This document shows positions 34,688-44,049 of a DNA stretch of 61,554 bases, one piece after another (within the stretch, counting starts at the first letter, position 1; each line of letters starts with the position of its first letter). Source of the DNA: Hyphomicrobiales bacterium. GTDB taxonomy: Bacteria > Pseudomonadota > Alphaproteobacteria > Rhizobiales > Rhizobiaceae. The stretch lies in the NCBI GenBank assembly GCA_900472485.1, contig UCII01000009.1, forward strand, positions 112,711 through 174,264, in the 5' to 3' direction. A program made the position numbers and the translations under genes. The notes beneath the pieces are model-generated. The model was not told where the DNA came from and searched no databases. It saw nothing but the letters and a program-made list of their open reading frames with translations.

Positions 34688-36481
34688 ATGACCGGCACAG
34701 ATAATCAGGCGAGCGGCAATCGAATGACAGGCGCGGAGATCGTGTTGCAGGCGCTCAGAGACAACGGCGTCGAACACATCTTCGGTTATCCGGGCGGCGC
34801 TGTGCTTCCGATCTACGACGAGATCTTCCAGCAGGACGACATCAAGCACATTCTCGTCCGCCACGAGCAGGGCGCCGGCCATGCGGCCGAAGGCTATGCC
34901 CGCTCCACCGGCAAGGTCGGCGTCATGCTGGTCACCTCCGGTCCCGGCGCGACGAATGCGGTCACGCCGCTGCAGGATGCCTTGATGGACTCGATCCCGC
35001 TCGTCTGCCTCAGCGGCCAGGTTCCGACCACGCTGATCGGCTCCGACGCTTTCCAGGAATGCGACACTGTCGGCATCACGCGCCCTTGCACCAAGCACAA
35101 CTGGCTGGTCAAGGACGTCAATGAGCTGGCAGCGGTCATTCATGAAGCCTTCCGCATCGCCCAGTCGGGCCGTCCGGGTCCCGTCGTCGTCGACATCCCG
35201 AAGGACATCCAGTTTGCGACCGGCACCTATACGCCGCCGGAGGCTCATCATGTCCAGAAGAGCTATCAGCCGAAGATGCAGGGCGATCTCAACAAGATCA
35301 CGCAGGCGATCGAGCTGATGAAGAATGCCCGTCGCCCCGTCATCTATTCCGGCGGCGGCGTCGTCAATTCCGGCCCCGAAGCTTCCAAGCTGCTGCGCGA
35401 GCTGGTCGAGCTCACCGATTTCCCGATCACCTCGACCCTGATGGGCCTCGGCGCTTATCCGGCTTCCGGCAAGAACTGGCTCGGCATGCTCGGCATGCAT
35501 GGCTCCTACGAGGCCAACATGGCGATGCATGATTGCGACGTCATGGTCTGCATCGGTGCGCGCTTCGACGACCGCATTACCGGCCGTCTGAACGCCTTCT
35601 CGCCGAATTCGAAGAAGATCCACATCGATATCGATCCGTCCTCGATCAACAAGAACGTCCGGGTCGATGTCGGCATTCTCGGCGATGTCGGCAATGTTCT
35701 GGAAGACATGGTTCGCCTGTGGCGTGCGCTGCCGCAGAAGCCGGCCGCCGAGCGTTTGGGCGACTGGTGGGCCGACGTTGCCCGCTGGCGTGCGCGCAAC
35801 TCGTTCGCCTACAAGCCTAGCGACGATGTCATCATGCCGCAATATGCGATCCAGCGTCTCTATGAGCTGACGAAGCATCGCGATACCTACATCACCACCG
35901 AAGTCGGCCAGCATCAGATGTGGGCGGCGCAGTTCTACGGCTTCGAACAGCCGAACCGCTGGATGACCTCGGGCGGCCTCGGCACGATGGGCTACGGCCT
36001 GCCGGCGGCACTCGGCGTTCAGATCGCTCATCCGGAGAGCCTGGTCATCGATATTGCCGGCGATGCCTCGATCCAGATGTGCATTCAGGAAATGTCGGCC
36101 GCGATCCAGCACAATGCGCCGATCAAGATCTTCATCCTGAACAACCAATATATGGGCATGGTTCGCCAGTGGCAGCAGTTGCTGCACGGCAACCGCCTGT
36201 CCAATTCCTATACGGAAGCGATGCCGGATTTCGTCAAGCTTGCGGAAGCCTATGGCGCTGTCGGGCTGCGTTGCGAAAAGCCGGGTGACCTTGATGCCGC
36301 CATCCAGGAAATGATCGACGTCAACAAGCCGGTCATTTTCGATTGCCGCGTCGCCAATCTTGCCAACTGCTTCCCGATGATCCCCTCGGGCAAGGCACAT
36401 AATGAAATGCTGCTGCCGGACGAAGCGACCGACGAAGCGGTTGCCAACGCCATCGACGCCAAGGGTCGCCAGCTGGTCTGA
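34688..36481 (+). CDS. ilvI: Acetolactate synthase large (catalytic) subunit
   Basis: First common step of Val/Leu/Ile synthesis: condenses two pyruvates, or pyruvate with 2-ketobutyrate, using ThDP, Mg and FAD. 597 residues from the ATG at 34688; the ATG at 34631 sits directly after the terminator T-run without a ribosome site. Catalytic Glu60 lies in LVRHEQGAGHAAEGYAR. The ThDP motif begins IAGDASIQMCIQEM and ends with ILNNQYMGMVRQWQ. Followed by ilvH after 85 bp in one operon controlled by the attenuator. Confidence 0.97.
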   Translation: MTGTDNQASGNRMTGAEIVLQALRDNGVEHIFGYPGGAVLPIYDEIFQQDDIKHILVRHEQGAGHAAEGYARSTGKVGVMLVTSGPGATNAVTPLQDALMDSIPLVCLSGQVPTTLIGSDAFQECDTVGITRPCTKHNWLVKDVNELAAVIHEAFRIAQSGRPGPVVVDIPKDIQFATGTYTPPEAHHVQKSYQPKMQGDLNKITQAIELMKNARRPVIYSGGGVVNSGPEASKLLRELVELTDFPITSTLMGLGAYPASGKNWLGMLGMHGSYEANMAMHDCDVMVCIGARFDDRITGRLNAFSPNSKKIHIDIDPSSINKNVRVDVGILGDVGNVLEDMVRLWRALPQKPAAERLGDWWADVARWRARNSFAYKPSDDVIMPQYAIQRLYELTKHRDTYITTEVGQHQMWAAQFYGFEQPNRWMTSGGLGTMGYGLPAALGVQIAHPESLVIDIAGDASIQMCIQEMSAAIQHNAPIKIFILNNQYMGMVRQWQQLLHGNRLSNSYTEAMPDFVKLAEAYGAVGLRCEKPGDLDAAIQEMIDVNKPVIFDCRVANLANCFPMIPSGKAHNEMLLPDEATDEAVANAIDAKGRQLV

Positions 36482-36566
36482 TCGATAGATGGGGTGCGGC
36501 GGAAGCTGCGCCCCGGCCGATCTCGCTAGCATGTCGAACAAGAACCGAGGAAACGGAACAAGGATC

Positions 36567-37139
36567 ATGAACGCACACCTTCAACCCACGGGCTCCGCCT
36601 ACTTCATTTCGCCGGAAACCGCGGCGGCTGAAAGCCACACGCTTTCGGTGCTTGTCGACAACGAGCCCGGCGTTCTCGCCCGCGTCATCGGCCTCTTCTC
36701 CGGCCGTGGCTACAACATCGAAAGCCTTACGGTTTCCGAGACCGAGCATCAGGCACACCTGTCGCGCATCACCGTCGTTACGCGCGGTACGCCGCAGGTG
36801 CTGGAACAGATCAAGGCACAGCTTGAGCGCATCGTTCCGGTTCACCGCGTCGTCGATCTGACGGTGCGCGCCCGCGAACTCGGCCAGGAGCGGCCGATCG
36901 AGCGCGAAGTGGCGCTGCTGAAGGTGACCGGAAGCGGCGAAACCCGCGCCGAGACGCTGCGGCTCGCCGACGCCTTCCACGCCAAGGTCGTGGATGCGAC
37001 CGTCGAGCACTTCATTTTCGAGATCACCGGCAAGTCCTCAAAAATCGATCAGTTCATCGCCATCGTCAAGCCGCTCGGCCTCATCGAAGTCTGCCGCACC
37101 GGCATTGCTGCGATGAACCGTGGCTCGCAGGGGATGTAG
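36567..37139 (+). CDS. ilvH: Acetolactate synthase small (regulatory) subunit
   Basis: Regulatory partner of IlvI that confers valine feedback inhibition. 190 residues from the ATG at 36567. An ACT domain (about 25-100) shows LSVLVDNEPGVLARVIGLFS and RGYNIESLTVSETE, then a C-terminal domain with REVALLKVTG and HFIFEITGKSSKIDQFI. The frame extends upstream but the known family start is used. Confidence 0.96.
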   Translation: MNAHLQPTGSAYFISPETAAAESHTLSVLVDNEPGVLARVIGLFSGRGYNIESLTVSETEHQAHLSRITVVTRGTPQVLEQIKAQLERIVPVHRVVDLTVRARELGQERPIEREVALLKVTGSGETRAETLRLADAFHAKVVDATVEHFIFEITGKSSKIDQFIAIVKPLGLIEVCRTGIAAMNRGSQGM

Positions 37140-37194
37140 GAGCCTGCGGCGTTGAGGGGAGCATCGTATATGAGGCAAATCGGCGCTGCAAATT

Positions 37195-37329
37195 CCTTCT
37201 CCCCTTGGGGAGAAGGTGGCCCGAAGGGTCGGATGAGGGAGGCTTTCCGATTTGAATTTGCGAATTTTTGCGCTCCTGGCAGACACCCCCTCATCCGCCT
37301 GACGGCACCTTCTCCCCGTGGGGAGAAGG
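37195..37329. repeat. RIME-like intergenic mosaic repeat
   Basis: Two near-identical palindromes, CCTTCTCCCC-TT-GGGGAGAAGG (37195-37216) and CCTTCTCCCC-GT-GGGGAGAAGG (37308-37329), flank an internal inverted pair GGATGAGGG (37231) and CCCTCATCC (37288). The layout matches rhizobial intergenic mosaic elements with two palindromes. It sits between ilvH and the next gene, and its right end overlaps that gene's leader. Confidence 0.8.
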
Positions 37330-37344
37330 GGAAACGCGGCAACA

Positions 37345-38352
37345 ATGGCTGATATCGGCGAAAAGCCGTGGCATCCGCCAGCTGGCATGCGCCTCGGCGC
37401 CGCGCCTTTCGTACGAAATGACTTTCCCTGGCTCGGACATTATTTCGGCTCGCAGAAGCTGACTTCCGCATTGGCGCCAGGGATAGGCGGCGTCCTGTCC
37501 TGGGGTGGCCGCGCGCCGGCCAAGGTGGCCGCCAGGATTGCGCGGTTTCGCGGATTGCGTCACTGGCATCTGGAGGATGGGTTCCTGCGGTCGATGGGGC
37601 TCGGCAAGTCCGGCGCTATTCCGCTATCCATCGTTATCGACGATCTTGGTCTGCCCGTCGATGCAAACAGGCCGTCGCGGCTTGAGCGGCTGATTGAGGG
37701 GGCGGTAGAGGCTGGAGAGCTTGGTCGCGCCATTCGCGAGCAGATCGTTCTCAACAAGCTCTCGAAGTATAATCATCTCCCTCATCGGTCGCCTCGCATC
37801 GAGCGGTCGGTAAAGCGTCGCATTCTGCTTGTCGATCAGGTCGTTGGCGACGTTTCCGTCGGCAGGGCGCTCGGCTCAAAAACCTCCTTCGAAAAGATGC
37901 TTGCCGATGCGCTGGCAAGTGATGCCCAATGCCTCATCCGCACCCATCCGGATGTCATGGCCGGTCTTCGTAAGGGATATCTTACGAATGGCACGTCGAA
38001 AGGCGATGCAATCTTAGTCGGCGACGAGGTGTCGGTAGCGTCGATCCTTGACGTCGTGGACGAGGTCTGGACGGTTTCCAGCCAGTTTGGCTTCGATGCG
38101 CTGCTGCGCGGCATCCCGGTTCGCTGCTATGCCGCGCCCTTCTATGCCGGCTGGGGGGTGACCGAGGATCATTTCGGCGTTTACACCAAGGCAGCGCTTG
38201 CCGGGCGCCGAACGAAGCGAAGGACAGTCGATCAGATTGCCGCCACCGCCTTTTCGCTCTATCCGACTTATCGCGATCCGGCCGACTGGCGCGAGATCGA
38301 CGTCTTCAGGGCTATCGAGCTGATCGTCGCGCAGCAGAAGGCGGCCGACTGA
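37345..38352 (+). CDS. KpsC-like capsule polysaccharide beta-Kdo transferase
   Basis: 335 residues with one glycosyltransferase module of the KpsC/KpsS type, enzymes that build the Kdo linker of capsular polysaccharide. Signature pieces are HLEDGFLRSMGLG, ILLVDQVVGDVSVGRALG, IRTHPDVMAGLRKG and TVSSQFGFDALLRGIPVRCY followed by GWGVTEDHF. KpsC of E. coli has two such modules; this has one. No capsule genes lie beside it, so it is an isolated copy. The leader overlaps the palindromic repeat, whose GGAGAAGGGG may act as the ribosome site, though spacing is long. Confidence 0.85.
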   Translation: MADIGEKPWHPPAGMRLGAAPFVRNDFPWLGHYFGSQKLTSALAPGIGGVLSWGGRAPAKVAARIARFRGLRHWHLEDGFLRSMGLGKSGAIPLSIVIDDLGLPVDANRPSRLERLIEGAVEAGELGRAIREQIVLNKLSKYNHLPHRSPRIERSVKRRILLVDQVVGDVSVGRALGSKTSFEKMLADALASDAQCLIRTHPDVMAGLRKGYLTNGTSKGDAILVGDEVSVASILDVVDEVWTVSSQFGFDALLRGIPVRCYAAPFYAGWGVTEDHFGVYTKAALAGRRTKRRTVDQIAATAFSLYPTYRDPADWREIDVFRAIELIVAQQKAAD

Positions 38353-38354
38353 AC

Positions 38355-39206
38355 CTACAGCATGTCTAGCGACTTCTTTCGCGACGGCGGCGGGAAGGCG
38401 GCATCGAGCACGGCCCAATCTTCGTCCGTGATGTCGATATCGATCGAGTCGCGGTTTTCCTCGATGCGCTGCGCGTTCGAGGATTTCGGGATGGATATAA
38501 CGCCATCGCGCTCCAGCAGAAAGGCGAGGGCGATCTGGGCTGGAGTCGCCTGATAGATCTTGGCGATGCGGATCAGCTCGGGATGATGGAGGAGGCGGCC
38601 TTGCTCGATCGGGGAATAGGCCATGATCGGAATACTACGCTCCTGGCACCAGGGCAAGAGGTCGTATTCGATGCCGCGCCGGGAGAGATTGTAGAGCACC
38701 TGGTTGGCTGCGACATTGCCGCCGTTCGGCACGGAGAGCAGTTCGTCCATATCGTCAATGTCGAAATTCGACACGCCCCAGGCTTCGATCTTGCCAGCGG
38801 CCTTCAAACCTTCGAAAGCTTCCACCGTTTCTTCCAGTGGATAGTTGCCGCGCCAATGCAGCAGATAGAGATCGATGCGGTCGGTATTCAGACGCTTCAG
38901 ACTGCGTTCGCAGGCTTCGATTGCGCCTTTGCGGCTGGCATTGGCGGGATAGACCTTGCTGACCAGGAAGACCTCGTCGCGCCGCCCTTCGATCGCCTTG
39001 CCGACCACTTCTTCGGAACCGCCATCGGCATACATTTCCGCCGTGTCGATCAGTGTCATGCCGAGATCAAGGCCGGTTTTCAGGCTCGCGATTTCGTCCC
39101 TGGCAGCCGCTGCGCTCTCGCCCATATTCCACGTTCCCTGGCCAAGCGCCGGAACCTGGATGCCCGAGGGAAGGGTGACGGTTGGGATGGGCTCGCGCAT
39201 GGTCAT
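38355..39206 (-). CDS. Aldo/keto reductase
   Basis: NADPH-dependent reductase of carbonyl compounds, 283 residues, TIM barrel. The catalytic tetrad is present: Asp54 and Tyr59 ([11 protein letters not shown]), Lys84 (FLVSKVYP) and His117 (LYLLHWRG). The cofactor loop [15 protein letters not shown] lies near the C-terminus. It converges on the KpsC-like gene with a two-base gap. Physiological substrate not deducible. Confidence 0.94.
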   Translation of the reverse strand: MTMREPIPTVTLPSGIQVPALGQGTWNMGESAAAARDEIASLKTGLDLGMTLIDTAEMYADGGSEEVVGKAIEGRRDEVFLVSKVYPANASRKGAIEACERSLKRLNTDRIDLYLLHWRGNYPLEETVEAFEGLKAAGKIEAWGVSNFDIDDMDELLSVPNGGNVAANQVLYNLSRRGIEYDLLPWCQERSIPIMAYSPIEQGRLLHHPELIRIAKIYQATPAQIALAFLLERDGVISIPKSSNAQRIEENRDSIDIDITDEDWAVLDAAFPPPSRKKSLDML

Positions 39207-39407
39207 TCCTCACTGCAGAAAACCGAAGGATAGGAGCATTCAACCGGATTTCAATCGACATCCGTCATGTCACCGTGACAATCACCCTATGGCTTTCGTA
39301 TGGCCGCCGAACTAATGTCGCACGACCATGCGTGGTCGCATTTTTGCGCGCGTGGAGAAGAATTTTGGATGCCGCCTTGTCACGGTACGGTGTCCTCGGG
39401 AGGGATC

Positions 39408-40001
39408 ATGGCGCTGGATACATTTCTGGCTCTTCTACTTTTCGCATTCACGACCTCAATCACGCCCGGGCCGAACAACATGATGTTGTTTGCTTCAGGC
39501 GTAAATTTCGGTTTCCGTCGCACCATTCCGCACATGCTCGGCATCGGCGTCGGCTTTTTTGTGCTGCTGATTGCCGTGGGATTGGGATTGGGTGCGCTTC
39601 TGCACACGATGCCGGTGCTCTATACCGCGCTTAAATTCGCCGGCGGAGCTTACCTTGTCTGGATTGCCTGGAAGATCGGCACCTCGCGCGGCCTGCGCGA
39701 GGCGGAAAGCGATGCAAAGCCGATGAGTTTCATCAGCGCTGCTGCGTTCCAATGGGTCAATCCCAAGGCGTGGGTGATGGCCGTCACCGCCATGGCCACT
39801 TACACAAATGAGCAGCTCTATCTCTTCACTGTCCTTCTCGTCGGGTTCGCGTTTGCCGCTGTGAACGTCCCCAGCGTATCGACCTGGGCCGGCTTCGGCT
39901 CCGTCCTGCGCGATTGGCTCTCCGATCCCATCAGGCTGAAATGGTTCAACATAACCATGGCCGTTCTGCTGGTGCTCAGTCTCTGGCCGATGTTAAAGTA
40001 G
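39408..40001 (+). CDS. LysE-family exporter
   Basis: 197 residues with about six membrane helices, of the LysE/RhtB amino acid exporter family. The start [20 protein letters not shown] is the classic family N-terminus; later pieces are [15 protein letters not shown] and [13 protein letters not shown]. The ATG at 39408 (after GGGAGGGATC) is used. It precedes the nitrile hydratase genes by 23 bp on the same strand. It could be cotranscribed with them and may export a product, but that is a guess. Confidence 0.92.
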   Translation: MALDTFLALLLFAFTTSITPGPNNMMLFASGVNFGFRRTIPHMLGIGVGFFVLLIAVGLGLGALLHTMPVLYTALKFAGGAYLVWIAWKIGTSRGLREAESDAKPMSFISAAAFQWVNPKAWVMAVTAMATYTNEQLYLFTVLLVGFAFAAVNVPSVSTWAGFGSVLRDWLSDPIRLKWFNITMAVLLVLSLWPMLK

Positions 40002-40024
40002 CCGCAAAGAGACAGGAGACGGCC

Positions 40025-40672
40025 ATGTCCCACGACCACCCGCATGATGACGACGAGCATCATCATCACCATCACCACGACAACCACTATTCGGATATGC
40101 AGGCGCGCGTGAAGGCGCTGGAGACGCTGCTGACAGAAAAAGGGTTGATCGATCCGGTTGCGATCGACCGCATCGTCGAGACATATGAGACGAAGGTCGG
40201 GCCGCGCAACGGGGCGCAGGTGGTGGCGAAGGCTTGGAGCGATCCTGATTTCGCCAACTGGCTGCGCCGCGATGCTACAGCGGCGATCGCAAGCCTCAGC
40301 TTTACCGGCAGACAGGGCGAGCACATGCGCGCGGTGTTCAATACGCCGGAAACGCATAATCTGATCGTCTGCACGCTCTGCTCCTGCTATCCTTGGGCCG
40401 TGCTCGGGCTGCCGCCGGTCTGGTATAAGGCGCCCGCCTACCGCTCGCGTGCGGTGATCGACCCACGCGGCGTGCTGGCCGAGTTCGGTCTGACGTTGCC
40501 ACAGGAGACGAAGATCCGTGTATGGGATTCGACGGCGGAACTTCGCTATCTGGTGATCCCTGAGCGACCGGCCGGTTCCGAAGGCTTGGACGAGGCGGCG
40601 CTCGCGGATCTCGTCAGCCGCGACGCGATGATCGGCACGGCGCTCGCCGGGACACCGGAGGCCGCACTATGA
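40025..40672 (+). CDS. nthA: Nitrile hydratase alpha subunit, cobalt type
   Basis: Metal-binding subunit of nitrile hydratase, which turns nitriles into amides. 215 residues from the ATG at 40025, preceded by AGGAG. The metal motif [10 protein letters not shown] (Cys116, Cys119, Cys121) has Thr rather than Ser after the first Cys, the cobalt-type form. An unusual N-terminal tail holds eleven His in the first 21 residues, including a run of seven. Stop overlaps nthB by ATGA. The tail may bind cobalt for loading. Confidence 0.95.
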   Translation: MSHDHPHDDDEHHHHHHHDNHYSDMQARVKALETLLTEKGLIDPVAIDRIVETYETKVGPRNGAQVVAKAWSDPDFANWLRRDATAAIASLSFTGRQGEHMRAVFNTPETHNLIVCTLCSCYPWAVLGLPPVWYKAPAYRSRAVIDPRGVLAEFGLTLPQETKIRVWDSTAELRYLVIPERPAGSEGLDEAALADLVSRDAMIGTALAGTPEAAL

Positions 40673-41328
40673 ACGGCCCGCACGATCTCGGCGGCCAGAT
40701 GGGTTTTGGCCCGGTCGCGCCGGAGCCGAACGAGCCCTATTTCCATGCCGAATGGGAAAAGCGTGCGCTCGGCATTACGCTCTCCTGCGGTGCCTTTGGC
40801 GCCTGGACGATCGATGAGAGCCGGCATGCACGTGAAAACATTCCACCCGCCGATTATCTCGCTGCCAGTTATTATGAGGTTTGGACGCGCGCTGTTGACG
40901 TGCTGCTAGAGCGGCATGGTTTTGCCACGTCGGAGGAGTTGCGCACCGGTCGTTCCCTCGAACAAGGCAGGATGCCGAAGCGAATTTTGAAGGCCGACAT
41001 GGTCGATGGCGTCTTGGCCAAGGGCGGCCCCTGCGACCGGCCGGTCGATACTAAACCGCTCTTTGCCGTCGGCGATCATGTCCGCACCAAGAACTTCAAT
41101 CCGACCGGCCATACCAGATTGCCGCGCTATGCGCGAGCCAAGACGGGTGTCGTCGAGGCAGTGCAGGGCTCCTTCGTCTTCCCCGACGACAATGCCCATG
41201 GTCGCGGAGAAAATCCGCAATGGGTCTACACGGTCGTCTTCGATGGCGCCGAGATCTGGGGCGATGGCGCCGATTCTTCTCTGACGGTTTCGATCGATGC
41301 CTGGGAGAGCTATCTTGAGCGCGTGTGA
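40669..41328 (+). CDS. nthB: Nitrile hydratase beta subunit
   Basis: Second subunit of the enzyme, 219 residues. [15 protein letters not shown] is the conserved start; [13 protein letters not shown] and a C-terminal SH3-like barrel ([19 protein letters not shown], then [12 protein letters not shown]) fit the family. It overlaps nthA by four bases and is followed by the accessory gene, the usual alpha-beta-activator order of cobalt-type clusters. Confidence 0.95.
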   Translation: MNGPHDLGGQMGFGPVAPEPNEPYFHAEWEKRALGITLSCGAFGAWTIDESRHARENIPPADYLAASYYEVWTRAVDVLLERHGFATSEELRTGRSLEQGRMPKRILKADMVDGVLAKGGPCDRPVDTKPLFAVGDHVRTKNFNPTGHTRLPRYARAKTGVVEAVQGSFVFPDDNAHGRGENPQWVYTVVFDGAEIWGDGADSSLTVSIDAWESYLERV

Positions 41329-41692
41329 GATCGCGTCGCCTCTGGCGCAATCGCCGCAGTTGCCGAAATCTGCCGATGGCGAGCCGGTCTTTCCCGAGCC
41401 TTGGGCAGCAGAGGCTTTCGCCATGACCGTTCATCTGCATGAGAAAGGTCTGTTTGCCTGGAGCGAATGGGCTGAGCGCCTGTCTGACGAGTTGCATAAG
41501 CCAGGCCGAGCGATTGACGGCAGCGATTATTTCGATTGCTGGGTGGCGGCACTGTCGGGGCTGCTAGTCGCGAAGGGCATTGCCGATGCCGATGCAATCC
41601 TGGCTTTGCAGCAAAGCTGGCAACGTGCGGCGGAGGCAACGCCGCATGGAAAGCCGATCGTGTTGGAAAGCGATCCTCAATATACGACATAA
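41315..41692 (+). CDS. Nitrile hydratase accessory (activator) protein
   Basis: Small protein of about 125 residues, similar to the beta N-terminal domain, that helps insert cobalt into the alpha subunit. Visible pieces: FPEPWAAEAFAMTVHLHEKGLFAWSEW (split here as PWAAEAFAMTVHLHEKG and LFAWSEWAERL) and YFDCWVAALSGLLVAKG. I favour a TTG start at 41315, inside the end of nthB, because GGGAGAGC lies before it; the ATG at 41297 lacks a site. No amidase gene follows. Confidence 0.85.
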   Translation: MSACEIASPLAQSPQLPKSADGEPVFPEPWAAEAFAMTVHLHEKGLFAWSEWAERLSDELHKPGRAIDGSDYFDCWVAALSGLLVAKGIADADAILALQQSWQRAAEATPHGKPIVLESDPQYTT

Positions 41693-41758
41693 GCGCCTCG
41701 TAGCGGCGACGGCTTTTTACCGCTTGCTTCCATCAGCCGAATCCTGCCAAGTCGAACC

Positions 41759-42886
41759 ATGCAATTCGCGCCGCAACAAGATGAAGCGCTCAAGGCCGTG
41801 GCAAACTGGCTGAAGGAGGGGCGCTCACCGTTGTTCCGCCTGTTCGGCTACGCCGGCACGGGCAAGACGACGCTTGCGCGGCATTTTGCCGAGCATGTGG
41901 ATGGCGACGTGCTGTTTGCGGCCTTTACCGGCAAGGCGGCGCAGGTGCTGCGCTCACGCGGCGCCTCCAATGCCAAGACCATTCATTCGCTGATCTACCG
42001 GCCGCGCGGCGAGGAAGCCGTCGAAGACGAAGAGACGGGTAAGACATCGATCGCCCCGATGTTCACCATCAACCGCCAGAGCCCGGTCGCCAAGGCCGCC
42101 CTGATCATCGTCGACGAATGCTCGATGGTGGACGAAGCGCTCGGCAAGGATTTGATGAGTTTTGGCACGCCCATTCTCGTCCTTGGCGATCCCGGGCAGC
42201 TGCCGCCCGTTTCCGGCGGTGGGTTCTTTACGAACGAAGAGCCGGATTATCTTCTGACGGACATTCATCGCCAGGCCCGCGACAATCCGATCATCCAGCT
42301 TGCCATGCAGGTGCGTGAGGGCAAGGAAATCATGCATGGCGACTATGGCACCGCGCAGGTGATCTCGAAAAACGAGGTCACGCAGCTGCTCGTGCTGGAG
42401 GCCGATCAGGTTCTTGTCGGCACCAACAGGACGCGGCGGCGCTACAATCAGCGCCTGCGCGAGCTGAAAGGATTTACTGCGGACTACCCGCAATCCGGCG
42501 ACAAGCTGGTCTGCCTGCGCAACGATCCCGCCAAGGGGCTGCTCAACGGCTCGCTCTGGCAGGTGATGACGTCTTCCAGAGAAACGACAAAGCCGGGCAT
42601 CAATCTGCTGGTGCGCCCGGAAGATGACGACATGGATCGCGGGGCCGCGAAGATCAAGCTCTTGAAGCAGGCCTTCGAGGATGTCGAGGGCGAGATTCCG
42701 TGGTCGACCCGAAAGCGCTATGACGAATTCGACTACGGCTACGCTCTGACGGTGCATAAGGCCCAGGGTTCGCAGTGGAACAACGTGGTGCTATTCGATG
42801 AGAGCTGGGCGTTCCGCGATACGCGGGAGCGTTGGCTCTATACGGCCATTACCCGCGCCGCCGAGACGCTGACCATCGTCCGCTAA
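41759..42886 (+). CDS. RecD-like superfamily 1 DNA helicase
   Basis: 375 residues, short SF1B helicase similar to RecD2/Dda. Walker A FGYAGTGKTTLARHF (about 29-43), AFTGKAAQVLRSRGASNAKTIHSL, Walker B LIIVDECSMVD, ILVLGDPGQLPPV and the C-terminal motif GYALTVHKAQGSQWNNVV with LYTAITRAAETL. It lacks the N-terminal domains of RecD2. Not obviously linked to the nitrile hydratase genes, 66 bp upstream. Confidence 0.9.
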   Translation: MQFAPQQDEALKAVANWLKEGRSPLFRLFGYAGTGKTTLARHFAEHVDGDVLFAAFTGKAAQVLRSRGASNAKTIHSLIYRPRGEEAVEDEETGKTSIAPMFTINRQSPVAKAALIIVDECSMVDEALGKDLMSFGTPILVLGDPGQLPPVSGGGFFTNEEPDYLLTDIHRQARDNPIIQLAMQVREGKEIMHGDYGTAQVISKNEVTQLLVLEADQVLVGTNRTRRRYNQRLRELKGFTADYPQSGDKLVCLRNDPAKGLLNGSLWQVMTSSRETTKPGINLLVRPEDDDMDRGAAKIKLLKQAFEDVEGEIPWSTRKRYDEFDYGYALTVHKAQGSQWNNVVLFDESWAFRDTRERWLYTAITRAAETLTIVR

Positions 42887-43047
42887 TGGCTTCAAGCTCC
42901 TTGATGGGGCGTCACTATGTGGTGACACATGTGCCGTGTTGCCATCAAAGTTTTGCATGGATAGATGTCGGAATCTCGTTGGTTTTGCTGGCGATAATGG
43001 CATAAAACGGGTGCTACTATCCGCTTTGAAAATCAGGGATTTCCACC

Positions 43048-43800
43048 ATGCCCGCCAAGCTTTCCGTGAACCTCAACGCCATCGCGATGCTGCGCAACCG
43101 GCGTGATCTTCCCTGGCCGAGCGTCACGGGCTTGGGACGCATCGCGCTTGCCGCCGGCGCCAGCGGTCTGACCGTTCATCCGCGTCCCGATCAGCGGCAT
43201 GTGCGCTTTTCCGACCTGCCAGACATCCGTGCGCTGATCGATGACGAGTTTCCGGAGGCGGAATTCAATATCGAGGGCTATCCAAGCGACGAGTTCTTCG
43301 ATCTCTGTGCTTCGGCAGAGCCTGAGCAGGTGACGCTCGTGCCCGATGATCCGGCACAAGCGACCTCGGATCATGGCTGGGATTTTCGTGAGAATCGCGA
43401 GCTGCTGGTCGATGTCGTCGCCAAGTACAAGACGATCGGCTGCCGTGTGTCGCTGTTTGCCGATGGCGACGGCGATGCCGAGGCGGTGAAGATCGCGAGG
43501 GAAGTCGGCGCCGATCGCATCGAGCTTTACACTGGCCCTTACGGCGGCTGCTATGATGATCCGCAGAAGGCTGCCGTCATCCTCGAAGCGCTCGGCAAGA
43601 CCGCCGATGCAGCCTTTGCCAACGGCCTCGACGTCAATGCTGGCCACGATTTGACTGTTGCCAACCTGCCGGCGCTGCTGAAGCGCATTCCGAAGCTCGC
43701 GGAGACCTCGATTGGCCATGGGCTGACCGCCGATGCGCTGGAATATGGCATGGCCGAAACGGTGCGCCGCTTCCGTCGGGCTTGCGGTCAGGTGGTTTGA
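43048..43800 (+). CDS. pdxJ: Pyridoxine 5'-phosphate synthase
   Basis: Last ring-closing step of de novo vitamin B6 synthesis: joins 3-amino-2-oxopropyl phosphate with deoxyxylulose phosphate. 250 residues, TIM barrel. [67 protein letters not shown] and [15 protein letters not shown] are diagnostic. No pdxA nearby. Confidence 0.97.
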   Translation: MPAKLSVNLNAIAMLRNRRDLPWPSVTGLGRIALAAGASGLTVHPRPDQRHVRFSDLPDIRALIDDEFPEAEFNIEGYPSDEFFDLCASAEPEQVTLVPDDPAQATSDHGWDFRENRELLVDVVAKYKTIGCRVSLFADGDGDAEAVKIAREVGADRIELYTGPYGGCYDDPQKAAVILEALGKTADAAFANGLDVNAGHDLTVANLPALLKRIPKLAETSIGHGLTADALEYGMAETVRRFRRACGQVV

Positions 43801-43853
43801 TGGGGGATGGCTTTGGGCTGGTCGGGCAAGTTTGTTGTTGCCGCGCCTTCTGG

Positions 43854-44004
43854 CCTGGCCCCTCATCCTAGCCTTCTCCCCGCTTGCGGGGAGAAGGGAC
43901 GACAGCGCAAAATGGCGGCGGCATCACTCGATTAGAGCTTGCGCACGAAGCACCAAAACTCCCTCGCCCCGCTTGCGAGGAGAGGGCCGGGGTGAGGGGC
44001 CAGG
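43854..44004. repeat. RIME-like intergenic mosaic repeat, second copy
   Basis: Outer arms CCTGGCCCCTCA (43854-43865) and TGAGGGGCCAGG (43993-44004) form a 12-bp inverted repeat 151 bp end to end. Inside are two hairpins, CTTCTCCCCGCTTGCGGGGAGAAG and a diverged CCTCGCCCCGCTTGCGAGGAGAGG. Same architecture as the element at 37.2 kb. It lies between the ends of pdxJ and the quinone reductase gene. Confidence 0.8.
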
Positions 44005-44049
44005 CGCAAGGGTGCGGCAAACGAAGTCTCACCTGACCTTCGCCAAAAC

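Noticed and set aside
34649..36568. 639-codon open frame antisense to ilvI
   Set aside because: Long only because of strong third-position bias in ilvI. No recognisable domain and no ribosome site.
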